DNA of 15,911 nucleotides from an uncultured Muribaculaceae bacterium (GTDB lineage: Bacteria > Bacteroidota > Bacteroidia > Bacteroidales > Muribaculaceae): NCBI GenBank assembly GCA_905209725.1, contig CAJLTZ010000059.1:1-15911 (forward strand), given 5' to 3'. This document shows positions 1 through 7,430 of this stretch, one piece after another; positions within the stretch are counted from its first letter, which is position 1, and each line of letters starts with the position of its first letter. A program made the translations under genes and the position numbers. The notes beneath the pieces are model-generated. The model was not told where the DNA came from. It made no database searches and saw only the letters and a list, made by a program, of their open reading frames with translations.

Positions 1-41
1 CCATATATCGGCTGTCCGAAGAAATTACTACTTTTGGGCAT
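1..41 (-). CDS. IS4-type transposase, N-terminal 13 codons only (partial)
   Basis: The first codons read MPKSSNFFGQPIY and continue past the window edge. They match the start of the truncated transposase at 8720 (MGKSSNFFGQPIYG) almost residue for residue, which fixes the start codon. The family is inferred from that second copy, whose longer sequence resembles IS4-family transposases with a DUF4372-type N-terminal region. Nothing can be said about catalytic residues here. Confidence 0.75.
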   Translation of the reverse strand, partial: MPKSSNFFGQPIY

Positions 42-83
42 AGTTTTAGTTTTATGTTTTGGCGAACACAAACTAAACTAATT

Positions 84-120
84 GGGCTGACTCCTGCAAA
101 TGGAATCAGCCCTTATTTTT
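84..120 (+). terminator. Hairpin plus U-tract in IS leader, antisense to the transposase
   Basis: Arms GGGCTGA (84-90) and TCAGCCC (106-112) are exact inverted repeats, with an additional TCC/GGA pairing inside. On the plus strand the stem is followed by TTATTTTT, the form of an intrinsic terminator. The equivalent hairpin in the other copy (about 8652-8680) also has a U-rich tract in the antisense direction. It would stop transcripts running antisense to the transposase, and in the sense direction it forms a leader hairpin. Function is inferred from structure. Confidence 0.5.
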
Positions 121-202
121 CAGAATCTAAAAAAGTTTAGCGGACAGTAATAGACAAAAATAAACATATTTAACAAATGATCATTATCTCAATAAGAAAT
201 TA

Positions 203-310
203 GGCGGGTTCGACCGCTTTTTGCGCATCTCAGCCAAGTCTCATCAGTCGCATAGCCCGCTATGCTCCTTCTTCAACTTGCTGACCTGCATCAAAAATCG
301 GTCGCCCCTG
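203..310. repeat. Nested inverted-repeat element (long hairpin), function unknown
   Basis: Three pairs of arms nest inside each other: CGACCGCTTTTT (211-222) with AAAAATCGGTCG (293-304), 11 of 12 matching; CAGCCAAGT (231-239) with ACTTGCTG (276-283), one bulge; and GCATAGC (250-256) with GCTATGC (259-265), exact with a 2-base centre. The segment is clearly more GC-rich than the A+T-rich DNA around it and has no convincing ORF on either strand. It sits downstream of the HAD-aroB gene and next to an insertion sequence. It could be a dispersed palindromic element, a MITE-like element or a structured RNA. Confidence 0.5.
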
Positions 311-416
311 CGTTAACATTTTTTGTGAGATGGGGTCTTAGTAGATGACAAAAATTCCTACAGTATTTCGAGCCTTTCCAGCACATCCATAGGCTTACGG
401 CATGATAATAGACTGC

Positions 417-2135
417 CTAAAGCCTACGGTTTATCGTATCCGCAATGGCGGCCTGCAGTTGGGCGGGGGCTGGCTTGATGCCGATCTCTGGCTCGCCGAT
501 GGCTTTCAGTAATACTAACTCCGGCTCGCCGCTGCGCCTGTTCTTCTTGTCCTTCCCCATCATCTCGATGAGCTCTTCTATCCGCTCTTGCCCAAATGGC
601 AAGGGCTGATAATATCTCCCTAAAAAGCAATCCGCATATTCCGCCGCTGTCCCTGCCTTCAATCCCATAATCCGCTCACTGAGCAGCAATGCCGTCAGCA
701 TCCCGTGCGCCACAGCTGTGCCATGGGCTATCGGCAAGCCGATCCTCGCGGCCATCGTCTCAAACGCATGCCCTGCAGTATGCCCGAAATTCAGCACATG
801 GCGCAGCCCTGTGTCCTTTGGATCCCTGATTACTATATCACCCTTAGTCCGCGCTGCAAAACGCGTCATTTCGCCCAAATCAAAGCCTTCCAATCCTCCC
901 CCAGATATTATCCTCCGATAGAAGCCTTCTTCGGCTATCAGAGCCGTCTTCACAATCTCCGCAAGGCCATTAATCTTCTCTGCTTCAGGAAGCGTCTCCA
1001 TAAGCAAAGGATCCACAATCACACACTCCGGCATCGCGAAGGTGCCCACCACATTTTTCATCCGGTCAAGATCCAGTCCATTCTTTCCACCAATGGCTGC
1101 ATCAGCGGCACCAAGCACGCTGGTCGGCACATTGATAAATCGCATCCCGCGCTGATATGTAGCGGCCACAAATCCGCCTAAATCCGTCACCACTCCCCCG
1201 CCGATGTTCACTATCAGCGACGACCGTGTGGCGCCATTCTCGTTCAACCTGCGATAGATATCCGCAACCGTTGCCAACTGCTTCGCATCCTCCCCGGCTT
1301 CGACCACAATCGAAGCATTAACACACCGGTCGAAATCGCGAAGCCGGGGCATCACATCCCGTGCAACATTCGTGTCCGTAATCACAAACACCCCCTCCGG
1401 ATGCAACGCACAAACCGCCGCCATCAACTCCCGGTCGGCAGCCTCGGAGCCTTGTCGCCCCTCAGCCTCCAGCCAGTCGGCGAATTCCGGCATAGAGTCG
1501 AAAATCATATCGGCACCCTCCTTCTCAAATTCCTCGCGAGGTATCGGCCCGGTGGTGACTGCAATCGTGAAACATCCCGCCGCCTTACCGGCCCGCACTC
1601 CCAAAGGTGCATTCTCTATCACCACGCAGCGCTCCGGCGACACCCCCGCAATCCCGGCCCCTTTCAGATAGGGGTCAGGAGCCGGTTTGCCATGCTCCAC
1701 ATCATGAGCCGTAACACGGTCGCCTTCGCCAAATGCGCCGGGATAGTCTTCATTTATGGATTCTATCAGGCTGGCCTGCCCCGAACCCGTCACCAGCACC
1801 CTACGCTTGCCCGCTCTGCGAAATGCCGCAAGCATCCGGCCGGCCCCGGGCATCTGTTCCTTGGCGCCCATTTCCCGGAAATATTCCGTCTTTATCCGGT
1901 ATAATTCCTTTACACGCTCCGGCGGACATTTCCGTCCCAACTCGCGCTGAAAAATCAACTGAATCGTAGCCGCGCCGGTCATCCCCTCGTAGAGATAAAA
2001 CTCATCACGCGAGCAGTTGAAACCAGCCTCCCGCATCATCCGTTGCCACGCGAGCGTGTGATATTTCATGGAGTCGTAAAGCACCCCATCCATATCTATC
2101 AGCACCCCCTCAAATCCCGAAAAAAAATTCTTCAT
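417..2135 (-). CDS. aroB: HAD-family phosphatase fused to 3-dehydroquinate synthase
   Basis: This 572-residue protein has two enzyme domains. Residues 1 to about 225 are a HAD hydrolase of the beta-phosphoglucomutase type: DMDGV with nucleophile D14 and acid/base D16, T116 in TGSG, K150 in HGKPAPDPY, and E174-N175 in IENAPLG. Residues from about 235 to 572 are 3-dehydroquinate synthase, which makes 3-dehydroquinate from DAHP using NAD+ and a metal. Visible are the NAD loop GGGVVTDLGG (312-321), D345, K351, K360-N361, E393 and K396 in GLAEIVK, R445, N449, H452 and H456 in LNFGHTAGH, H471, and the K530 region. These match the known catalytic and zinc-binding residues, so the AroB part should be active. 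One local change is GGKN where GGKT is usual. Ordinary AroB is about 350-360 residues with no HAD partner. It is the last gene of the minus-strand block, 63 bp after uvrC. The substrate of the HAD part cannot be told from sequence. Confidence 0.9.
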   Translation of the reverse strand: MKNFFSGFEGVLIDMDGVLYDSMKYHTLAWQRMMREAGFNCSRDEFYLYEGMTGAATIQLIFQRELGRKCPPERVKELYRIKTEYFREMGAKEQMPGAGRMLAAFRRAGKRRVLVTGSGQASLIESINEDYPGAFGEGDRVTAHDVEHGKPAPDPYLKGAGIAGVSPERCVVIENAPLGVRAGKAAGCFTIAVTTGPIPREEFEKEGADMIFDSMPEFADWLEAEGRQGSEAADRELMAAVCALHPEGVFVITDTNVARDVMPRLRDFDRCVNASIVVEAGEDAKQLATVADIYRRLNENGATRSSLIVNIGGGVVTDLGGFVAATYQRGMRFINVPTSVLGAADAAIGGKNGLDLDRMKNVVGTFAMPECVIVDPLLMETLPEAEKINGLAEIVKTALIAEEGFYRRIISGGGLEGFDLGEMTRFAARTKGDIVIRDPKDTGLRHVLNFGHTAGHAFETMAARIGLPIAHGTAVAHGMLTALLLSERIMGLKAGTAAEYADCFLGRYYQPLPFGQERIEELIEMMGKDKKNRRSGEPELVLLKAIGEPEIGIKPAPAQLQAAIADTINRRL

Positions 2136-2182
2136 CTCTTTGATTGATGATTCCTTTTGATTGAAGATTGATGAAACTCAAC

Positions 2183-2200
2183 AATTCAAAATTCAAAATT
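2183..2200. repeat. A+T-rich spacer repeat, inverted copy at 7946-7963
   Basis: The 18-base sequence AATTCAAAATTCAAAATT lies in the gap between uvrC and the HAD-aroB gene, preceded by GATTGATGA/GATTGAAGATTGATGA-like repeats. Its exact reverse complement occurs at 7946-7963. Similar simple spacers are common between Bacteroidales genes. No function is claimed. Confidence 0.6.
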
Positions 2201-4238
2201 AATTGAAGTGCTGCTGAAGGAGACGGGCCTTGGCGGCTCCTATCACTTTCGCAACCTCCTCAGGGTCAGCCTCTTTTACACGTTTCAGACTCTTAAAATG
2301 GCGCATAAGCAGCTCCGCAGTTTTCGGGCCGATTCCTTTTATAGAATCCAACTCGCTAACAGTCTGCGACTTACTGCGCCGATTGCGGTGATGCGTAATT
2401 CCAAACCGGTGAGCCTCATCGCGCAACGCCTGAATCACTTTCAGGCTGGGGCTGGTCTTGTCAAGATAAAGGGGCAACGTATCGCCCGGGAAATATATCT
2501 CTTCAAGGCGCTTGGCGATGCCCACCAACGCCACCTCCCCACGGATTCCCATCTCGTCGAAAGCCTCCACGGCGGCGCTCAACTGCCCCTTGCCACCATC
2601 CACCACCACCAACTGCGGCAGCGGTTCACCTTCGGCCATCATCCGTGTGTAGCGACGGTGAAGCACCTCCTTCATCGACGCGAAGTCGTTGGCGCCAACC
2701 ACAGTCTTTATGTTGAAATGACGATAGTCGCGCTTAGCTGGTTTGCCATTGCGGAACACCACACAACTGGCCACAGGATTCGTGCCCTGTATATTTGAAT
2801 TATCGAAACATTCTATGTGACGCGGTTCGGCGCTGAGCCGGAAATCGCTCTGCATCCTCGCCATCAACCTCTCCACGGCGCGGTCGGGATTCACCTTCTC
2901 CGCCTCGCGCTCGCGGTCGTTCATAAACTGGCGGGCATTCTTCATTCCCACCTCCAGAGCCTTCCTCTTCGGTCCGCGGCTAGGCACAATGAAGGTGGCA
3001 CCCTCAAGGGCCACCTCAGGCTCGAAAGGCACAATCACCTCCTCAAAACCGCGTCCGAAACGCGACGCCACCTCCGCCATCGCCATCGACAAAATCTGGG
3101 CGGCATCAGCCTCATTGCGCCGTTTCACAAATTCCAGGTTGAGGCTCTGCGTCACGGCGCCGCGGTGAAGATGCATGAAGTTGACAAATGCCCTGTCCTC
3201 ATTCTCCACATAGGCGAAGAGGTCGGCATCTACCGTTGAAGTCTCCCCTATCACGCTCTTCATATTATAACGCTTCACAATCTCATATTTCTCCTTGACC
3301 TCCTGTGCCTCCTCAAATTTCCAATTCTCAGCGAGCTTCTGCATCTCCTCGAGAAGAGCCCTTTCAAGCGCCACAGTCTCGCCGTTGAGTATCTGGCGCA
3401 CCTTTGCGATATACTCCCCATACTGCTCCGGGCTCATCAGTCCGCGGCACACACCCCCACATTTCCCGATATGATAATCGAGGCAGAGGGAATATTTGTC
3501 GCGGGCTATGGACCGTTCGTCAAGGGCGTGGCGGCAGGAACGCAAGGGGTATGTTTCGCGGATAAGGTCGAGGACAAGTTTTGCGCCCTGCACATTGCTG
3601 TATGGACCATAGTAACGGCCCTCGATATTTCTTTCGCGCGTCATGAACACACGTGGATAAAGTTCGCGCGTCACCACAATCCAGGGATAGGACTTGTCAT
3701 CCTTGAGCAGCACGTTATAGTGGGGCTGGTATTCCTTAATCATCGCGTTCTCGAGATGGAGGGCATCCTCCTCGGAGTGGACCACGATGAAGCGCATGTC
3801 CACGATATTACGCACGAGCAAATTGGTGCGCGTGGTGTCGTGGATGCGATTGAAATAAGATGAAACGCGCCGTTTCAGACGCTTTGCCTTTCCGACATAG
3901 ATCACCTTTCCGCGACGGTCGAGATACATATAGACGCCCGGCGCCTCGGGAAGATTCAATATCTTTTCACGCAGATGTGTGCCGGGGCGGTTATGGCGGA
4001 TATCGTCGCGGGTGCGGTCGGGCTCGAACTCGAGCTGGAATGTGCCCCCCTTATCGATGTCGCGGCCGGTAGTGGCAAGTACCGCCTCGTCCTTATTTGT
4101 ATTTTCCGCTTTTGGAATTTCTGCTTTGGGGATATCAACTTTGGGGATATCCGCCATATTGGCATCAGCGACGGCATCCTGTGCGGAGCCGTCGCTGAAA
4201 TTATTCTCTTGATTTAATCGAATATTTTCCGAATCCAT
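2199..4238 (-). CDS. uvrC: Excinuclease ABC subunit C (UvrC)
   Basis: UvrC makes both incisions around a DNA lesion after UvrA/UvrB recognition in nucleotide excision repair. The 679 residues contain a GIY-YIG nuclease domain (GVY at 101, YVG at 114-116, RLKRR at 120-124), a cysteine cluster C235, C252, C260 and C264 in the positions of the iron-sulfur cluster ligands, a UVR motif at about 288-323 for UvrB contact, and the RNase H-like nuclease with D479 (ECFDNSN), D547 (VVVDGGKGQ) and H610. A tandem helix-hairpin-helix lies at about 628-675 (GIGPKTAELL). The usual length is about 600-620 residues. The excess is an N-terminal extension of about 85 residues that is low in complexity and holds the degenerate repeat IPKVDIPKAEIPKAE. 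Only M1 and M28 are available as ATG starts before the nuclease domain, so at least part of the extension is probably real. It lies 67 bp downstream of apt. Confidence 0.95.
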   Translation of the reverse strand: MDSENIRLNQENNFSDGSAQDAVADANMADIPKVDIPKAEIPKAENTNKDEAVLATTGRDIDKGGTFQLEFEPDRTRDDIRHNRPGTHLREKILNLPEAPGVYMYLDRRGKVIYVGKAKRLKRRVSSYFNRIHDTTRTNLLVRNIVDMRFIVVHSEEDALHLENAMIKEYQPHYNVLLKDDKSYPWIVVTRELYPRVFMTRERNIEGRYYGPYSNVQGAKLVLDLIRETYPLRSCRHALDERSIARDKYSLCLDYHIGKCGGVCRGLMSPEQYGEYIAKVRQILNGETVALERALLEEMQKLAENWKFEEAQEVKEKYEIVKRYNMKSVIGETSTVDADLFAYVENEDRAFVNFMHLHRGAVTQSLNLEFVKRRNEADAAQILSMAMAEVASRFGRGFEEVIVPFEPEVALEGATFIVPSRGPKRKALEVGMKNARQFMNDREREAEKVNPDRAVERLMARMQSDFRLSAEPRHIECFDNSNIQGTNPVASCVVFRNGKPAKRDYRHFNIKTVVGANDFASMKEVLHRRYTRMMAEGEPLPQLVVVDGGKGQLSAAVEAFDEMGIRGEVALVGIAKRLEEIYFPGDTLPLYLDKTSPSLKVIQALRDEAHRFGITHHRNRRSKSQTVSELDSIKGIGPKTAELLMRHFKSLKRVKEADPEEVAKVIGAAKARLLQQHFN

Positions 4239-4258
4239 CCGATATTTTATGATTTCAT

Positions 4259-4297
4259 ATCCGGAAAGGATATACCAATGAAAACCGGTTTCCGGAT
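4259..4297 (-). promoter_or_regulatory. Intercistronic hairpin between apt and uvrC
   Basis: The arms ATCCGGAAA (4259-4267) and TTTCCGGAT (4289-4297) are exact 9-bp inverted repeats around a 21-base loop, overlapped by the 10-bp palindrome AAACCGGTTT (4282-4291). The element fills most of the 67-bp gap between apt and uvrC. No U-tract follows, so it may be an RNA-processing or stability element rather than a terminator. Confidence 0.4.
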
Positions 4298-4305
4298 TTA
4301 ATGAA

Positions 4306-4830
4306 TTAGTATTTGAGAAGTGATGTCACCTCCACGTCTTTCGGGAAGATGTCGCGGCCATGCAGGGCTGTGAGTTCAACCACGAAGTTGATATAGATTT
4401 TCTTCGGATTCATCGACTTTACGAGCTCATAACAGGCGTTCATCGTACCGCCGGTTGCGAGCAGGTCGTCGTGCAGAAGCACCACATCATTCTCATTGAT
4501 GGCATCGGAATGGAGTTCGATTGTATCGACGCCATATTCCTTCGCATATGCCTTCTTGATGGTGACGGAGGGAAGTTTACCCGGTTTGCGGGCAGGCACA
4601 AAACCGCATCCAAGGTTGTAGGCAAGTATAGAACCGCCGATGAAACCGCGCGATTCGATACCCACCACTTTGGTGATTCCATGGTCGCGATAGAGGTCTG
4701 TGAGAGCATCGCTCATTACGCGAAGCGCTGTCGCATCCTTGAGCAGTGTGGTAAGATCGCGGAACACGATTCCCTTCGAGGGGAAATCAGGAATGTCACG
4801 AATCTTAAGTTTCAATTCTTCAATTTCCAT
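4306..4830 (-). CDS. apt: Adenine phosphoribosyltransferase
   Basis: Apt joins adenine to PRPP to give AMP and pyrophosphate, a purine salvage step in the cytoplasm. The 174 residues match the usual length. The start IRDIPDFPSKGI (residues 10-21) is the typical Apt opening, ESRGF (59-63) is the conserved loop, and VVLLHDDLLATGGT (116-129) is the PRPP-binding motif with its two acidic residues. It lies between mnmG and uvrC on the same strand. The 219-bp gap upstream holds a good promoter (5015-5045) and the parS-like palindrome, so apt is probably transcribed from its own promoter, with uvrC and HAD-aroB possibly following. Confidence 0.96.
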   Translation of the reverse strand: MEIEELKLKIRDIPDFPSKGIVFRDLTTLLKDATALRVMSDALTDLYRDHGITKVVGIESRGFIGGSILAYNLGCGFVPARKPGKLPSVTIKKAYAKEYGVDTIELHSDAINENDVVLLHDDLLATGGTMNACYELVKSMNPKKIYINFVVELTALHGRDIFPKDVEVTSLLKY

Positions 4831-4887
4831 ATAATGTAGATTTGATTAATATTTCCGAATTGCCTTGATTTGATTAACGCCTTCGTT

Positions 4888-4903
4888 TGTTCCACGTGGA
4901 ACA
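4888..4903. other. parS: parS-like centromere site (ParB binding palindrome)
   Basis: TGTTCCACGTGGAACA is a perfect 16-bp palindrome matching the widely conserved chromosomal parS consensus TGTTNCACGTGNAACA bound by ParB. It lies 58 bp upstream of the apt start, in the mnmG-apt gap and inside the predicted apt leader. In many bacteria parS sites cluster near the replication origin and close to gidA/mnmG, which agrees with this position. I saw no other copy in the window. Binding by this organism's ParB is inferred. Confidence 0.8.
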
Positions 4904-5014
4904 TTCTACAGTCCTTTTGCCTGAAATTTTGTCAGTTACACTATTCTCAGAATTGCGATATCCATTATCAAATGTCGCCAGGCGGAAATAGTGCCACATA
5001 TGACGAGGCATCTG

Positions 5015-5045
5015 CAAAGTAAACAAATTTGGCTGAGATTTCAAA
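5015..5045 (-). promoter_or_regulatory. Predicted Bacteroidota-type promoter for apt
   Basis: On the minus strand a -33 element TTTG (5042-5045) is followed, after exactly 19 bases, by TTACTTTG (5015-5022), one base from the consensus TAnnTTTG. Transcription should start near 5008, giving an apt leader of about 180 bases that includes the parS-like palindrome. The -33 element sits just past the mnmG stop codon, so apt would have its own promoter. Confidence 0.6.
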
Positions 5046-5049
5046 ATAA

Positions 5050-6936
5050 TTATCTGCCGAGAAGGATAAGAAGCACATTGACGTCGGCCGGTGAGACGCC
5101 GGGGATGCGGGAGGCCTGCCCTATCGTGGCAGGACGGATGCGGGAGAGTTTCTGACGCGACTCCGTGGAGATGGCCGTCACCTTACCATAATCAAATCCG
5201 TCGGGTATGCGCACATACTCCAAACGAGTCTGCTTGTCGGCAAGTTCACGCTCTCGCTCAATATAGCCTCCATATTTGATAAGTATCTCCGCAGCCTGCA
5301 AAATCTCCTCTCTCCTATCCTGCTCCACCTGCTCCAGCCGTCGGGCCACACCAGGCACAATCTCCGCAAGCTTACGGAAATTCAATTGAGGCCGACGCAG
5401 CAGTTCTATGGCACGCAGAGAAGCCGTCAAGGGGGATGTTCCGAGTTCTACAAGGCGGCCGTTGATTTCAGGATTCATCTTCACCAGATAATTCTTACAC
5501 CAATCAATTAACGCATCTCTTTGCTCGCGCTTCTCCACCATCAGGCGGTATCTTCTTTCATCTGCCAGGCCTATCTCATATCCAATGGGAGTAAGACGCA
5601 TATCGGCGTCATCCTGACGAAGCAGGATGCGGTATTCGGCGCGGGAGGTAAACATACGGTATGGTTCGTCGACACCCTTTGTAACAAGGTCGTCTATCAA
5701 TACTCCGATATAAGCCTCATCCCTCCCGAGCACGACAGGTTCCTTTCCGGCAACTCTTCTGGCGGCGTTGATGCCAGCCATCAGTCCCTGCGCGGCCGCC
5801 TCCTCATAACCTGTGGTGCCATTAACCTGACCTGCAAAATAGAGGCCCTCCACGAGTTTTGTCTGAAGGTCGTGGGTGAGTTGTGTGGGGTCGAAAAAGT
5901 CATATTCGATGGCATAACCGGGACGATAGAACTGCACATTCCGAAGAGCCGGCACCTTGCTCAATGCATCGATCTGCACACGCCAGGGCATAGAGCTCGA
6001 GAAGCCATTGATGTAATATTCCTGGGTGGTTTCACCTTCCGGTTCGAGGAAGAGCTGGTGGCTGTCCTTGTCGGCGAAGGTCACCAGTTTGGTTTCGATA
6101 CTGGGGCAATATCGCGGCCCTATGCTCTGGATCTGGCCGTTGTATAAAGGGGACTCATCGAGATGAGAAGTCATCTCGGCGTGAGCTTCAGGATTCGTGT
6201 GGACAATCCAGCAGTCGCGCTGTTGGAGCGTGCGTTTCACCTCTGGAAGGAAAGAGAATTTTTCGTGAATATCGCCATCGCCGCTCTGGCGCTGTGCCTG
6301 CGAAAAATCGATTGTACGGCCGTCAATACGCGCCGGCGTACCGGTTTTCATACGGCCTGTCGCAAAACCAATGGCGCGTAATTGCTCCGTAAGACCGGTA
6401 GCGGCATTCTCCGAGATGCGGCCGCCGGGAATCTGTAGGGGGCCGAAATGCATCAGGCCATTGAGGAATGTGCCGGCGGTAAGGATTACATTGGAGGATT
6501 TGAATTCAAAACCGAGGGCAGTCCTTACGCCGGCGACGCGCTTGTTATCCTCAAGAATCAACTCAATTACGCTGTCCTGGAATAAAAAAAGATTGTCTGT
6601 GCGGTCGAGTTCGAGACGCCAGCGGTCGATATATTTGGTGCGGTCGCTCTGCACGCGGGGCGACCAGACGGCAGGCCCTTTGGAGCGGTTGAGCATCCGG
6701 AACTGAATAGCAGTTTCGTCGGCGATAATGCCCATCATACCACCCATAGCATCGATCTCGCGCACAATCTGCCCCTTGGCGATACCGCCTACGGCGGGGT
6801 TGCAGGACATCTGCGCGATACGGTTCATATCCTTGGTGACGAGCAGTGTGCGCGCACCCAATCGGGCGGAAGCCACAGCCGCCTCGCAGCCGGCATGTCC
6901 GGCACCGACAACAATCACATCGAAATCATATAGCAT
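5050..6936 (-). CDS. mnmG: tRNA uridine-5-carboxymethylaminomethyl modification enzyme MnmG
   Basis: MnmG (GidA) is an FAD enzyme that with MnmE adds the (carboxymethyl)aminomethyl group to U34 of certain tRNAs. The 628 residues match the usual length of about 620-630. The FAD loop is VVGAGHAGCEAA at residues 9-20, the conserved cysteine motifs are SCNPAVGG near residue 45 and RYCPSIE further on, and other family blocks are MKTGTPARIDGR, FAGQVNGTTGYEEAAAQG and TSRAEYR. The chosen start places the FAD-binding strand at the usual distance. It lies 55 bp downstream of ybeY, so the two are probably cotranscribed. Its 3' side carries the parS-like site, an arrangement seen near replication origins. 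Confidence 0.97.
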   Translation of the reverse strand: MLYDFDVIVVGAGHAGCEAAVASARLGARTLLVTKDMNRIAQMSCNPAVGGIAKGQIVREIDAMGGMMGIIADETAIQFRMLNRSKGPAVWSPRVQSDRTKYIDRWRLELDRTDNLFLFQDSVIELILEDNKRVAGVRTALGFEFKSSNVILTAGTFLNGLMHFGPLQIPGGRISENAATGLTEQLRAIGFATGRMKTGTPARIDGRTIDFSQAQRQSGDGDIHEKFSFLPEVKRTLQQRDCWIVHTNPEAHAEMTSHLDESPLYNGQIQSIGPRYCPSIETKLVTFADKDSHQLFLEPEGETTQEYYINGFSSSMPWRVQIDALSKVPALRNVQFYRPGYAIEYDFFDPTQLTHDLQTKLVEGLYFAGQVNGTTGYEEAAAQGLMAGINAARRVAGKEPVVLGRDEAYIGVLIDDLVTKGVDEPYRMFTSRAEYRILLRQDDADMRLTPIGYEIGLADERRYRLMVEKREQRDALIDWCKNYLVKMNPEINGRLVELGTSPLTASLRAIELLRRPQLNFRKLAEIVPGVARRLEQVEQDRREEILQAAEILIKYGGYIERERELADKQTRLEYVRIPDGFDYGKVTAISTESRQKLSRIRPATIGQASRIPGVSPADVNVLLILLGR

Positions 6937-6991
6937 AGGGGGGAATCGAGATAAGTAAGAAGTAAGAAATAATGAGTAATTGGAAAGATGG

Positions 6992-7417
6992 CTATGGGAT
7001 GGTTTGCAGAAGCAGAAGGGCGCGGTTTTCGGCGGCTTCCATTATGGCACGCTCACCGGGACCTTTGTCGTTGATTCCGCACAGATGGAGCACGCCGTGT
7101 ATGATAACCCTGTAAAGTTCTTGCGTGGGTTCTACGGCCAAAAGGGCGGCGTTGGAAGCCACTGTATCGAGTGAGATGATTATGTCGCCTGAGAGACGCC
7201 CTGGCACAGTATAATCGAATGTGATTATATCGGTAAAATAGTCGTGGTTGATAAACTCCCTGTTCACGCTCAAAATCTCCTCATCGCTGCAGAAGCGATA
7301 GAAGAGACGACCCACCTTGAAACCATAAGAATCAGCCACCGCAACAATCCATCGACGCATCCTATCGAAATCAATTTCGGGAAGCACCACATCCACCACA
7401 TCAAAATCTATTCTCAT
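6992..7417 (-). CDS. ybeY: Endoribonuclease YbeY (rRNA maturation factor)
   Basis: YbeY is a metal-dependent endoribonuclease involved in 16S rRNA 3'-end maturation and ribosome quality control. The 141 residues fit the family. Typical blocks are NREFINHDYFTDIITF (52-67), SGDIIIS (76-82) and the metal motif HGVLHLCGINDK (107-118). Of the usual three histidines the first two are present (H107, H111), but the third position is aspartate (D117). I believe this Asp is common in Bacteroidota members, so it need not mean loss of activity. It is the first gene of the minus-strand block, and its leader contains a striking double palindrome. Confidence 0.92.
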   Translation of the reverse strand: MRIDFDVVDVVLPEIDFDRMRRWIVAVADSYGFKVGRLFYRFCSDEEILSVNREFINHDYFTDIITFDYTVPGRLSGDIIISLDTVASNAALLAVEPTQELYRVIIHGVLHLCGINDKGPGERAIMEAAENRALLLLQTIP

Positions 7418-7430
7418 AATCCTTCATCTT

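Larger units (their letters stand above)
1..150 (-). mobile_element. 5' end of an IS4-type insertion sequence, cut by window edge
   Basis: This is the start-proximal end of an insertion sequence transcribed to the left and running out of the window. It aligns over its whole length with the element at 8611-9090: both begin with TTACTGTCCGCTAAA when read in the transposase direction. Both carry the same hairpin in the leader, and in both the transposase ATG lies 109 bases from the outer end. The outer end is placed at about 150 because the similarity stops there. Only one end is visible, so the length and intactness of this copy are unknown. Confidence 0.8.

Noticed and set aside
390..426. TAGGCTT/AAGCCTA inverted repeat around the HAD-aroB stop codon as a terminator
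   Set aside because: The stem is only 7 bp with a long loop, overlaps the coding end and has no U-tract on the minus strand.
705..1181. Longer plus-strand open frames opposite the HAD-aroB, uvrC and mnmG genes
   Set aside because: They lie opposite genes with clear family motifs, lack motifs of their own and are expected shadows of GC-rich coding DNA.
4831..5049. Replication origin beside mnmG
   Set aside because: The parS-like site suggests origin-proximal position, but I saw no cluster of DnaA boxes and no A+T-rich unwinding region with repeats. The nearest DnaA-like 9-mer, with one mismatch, lies inside uvrC.
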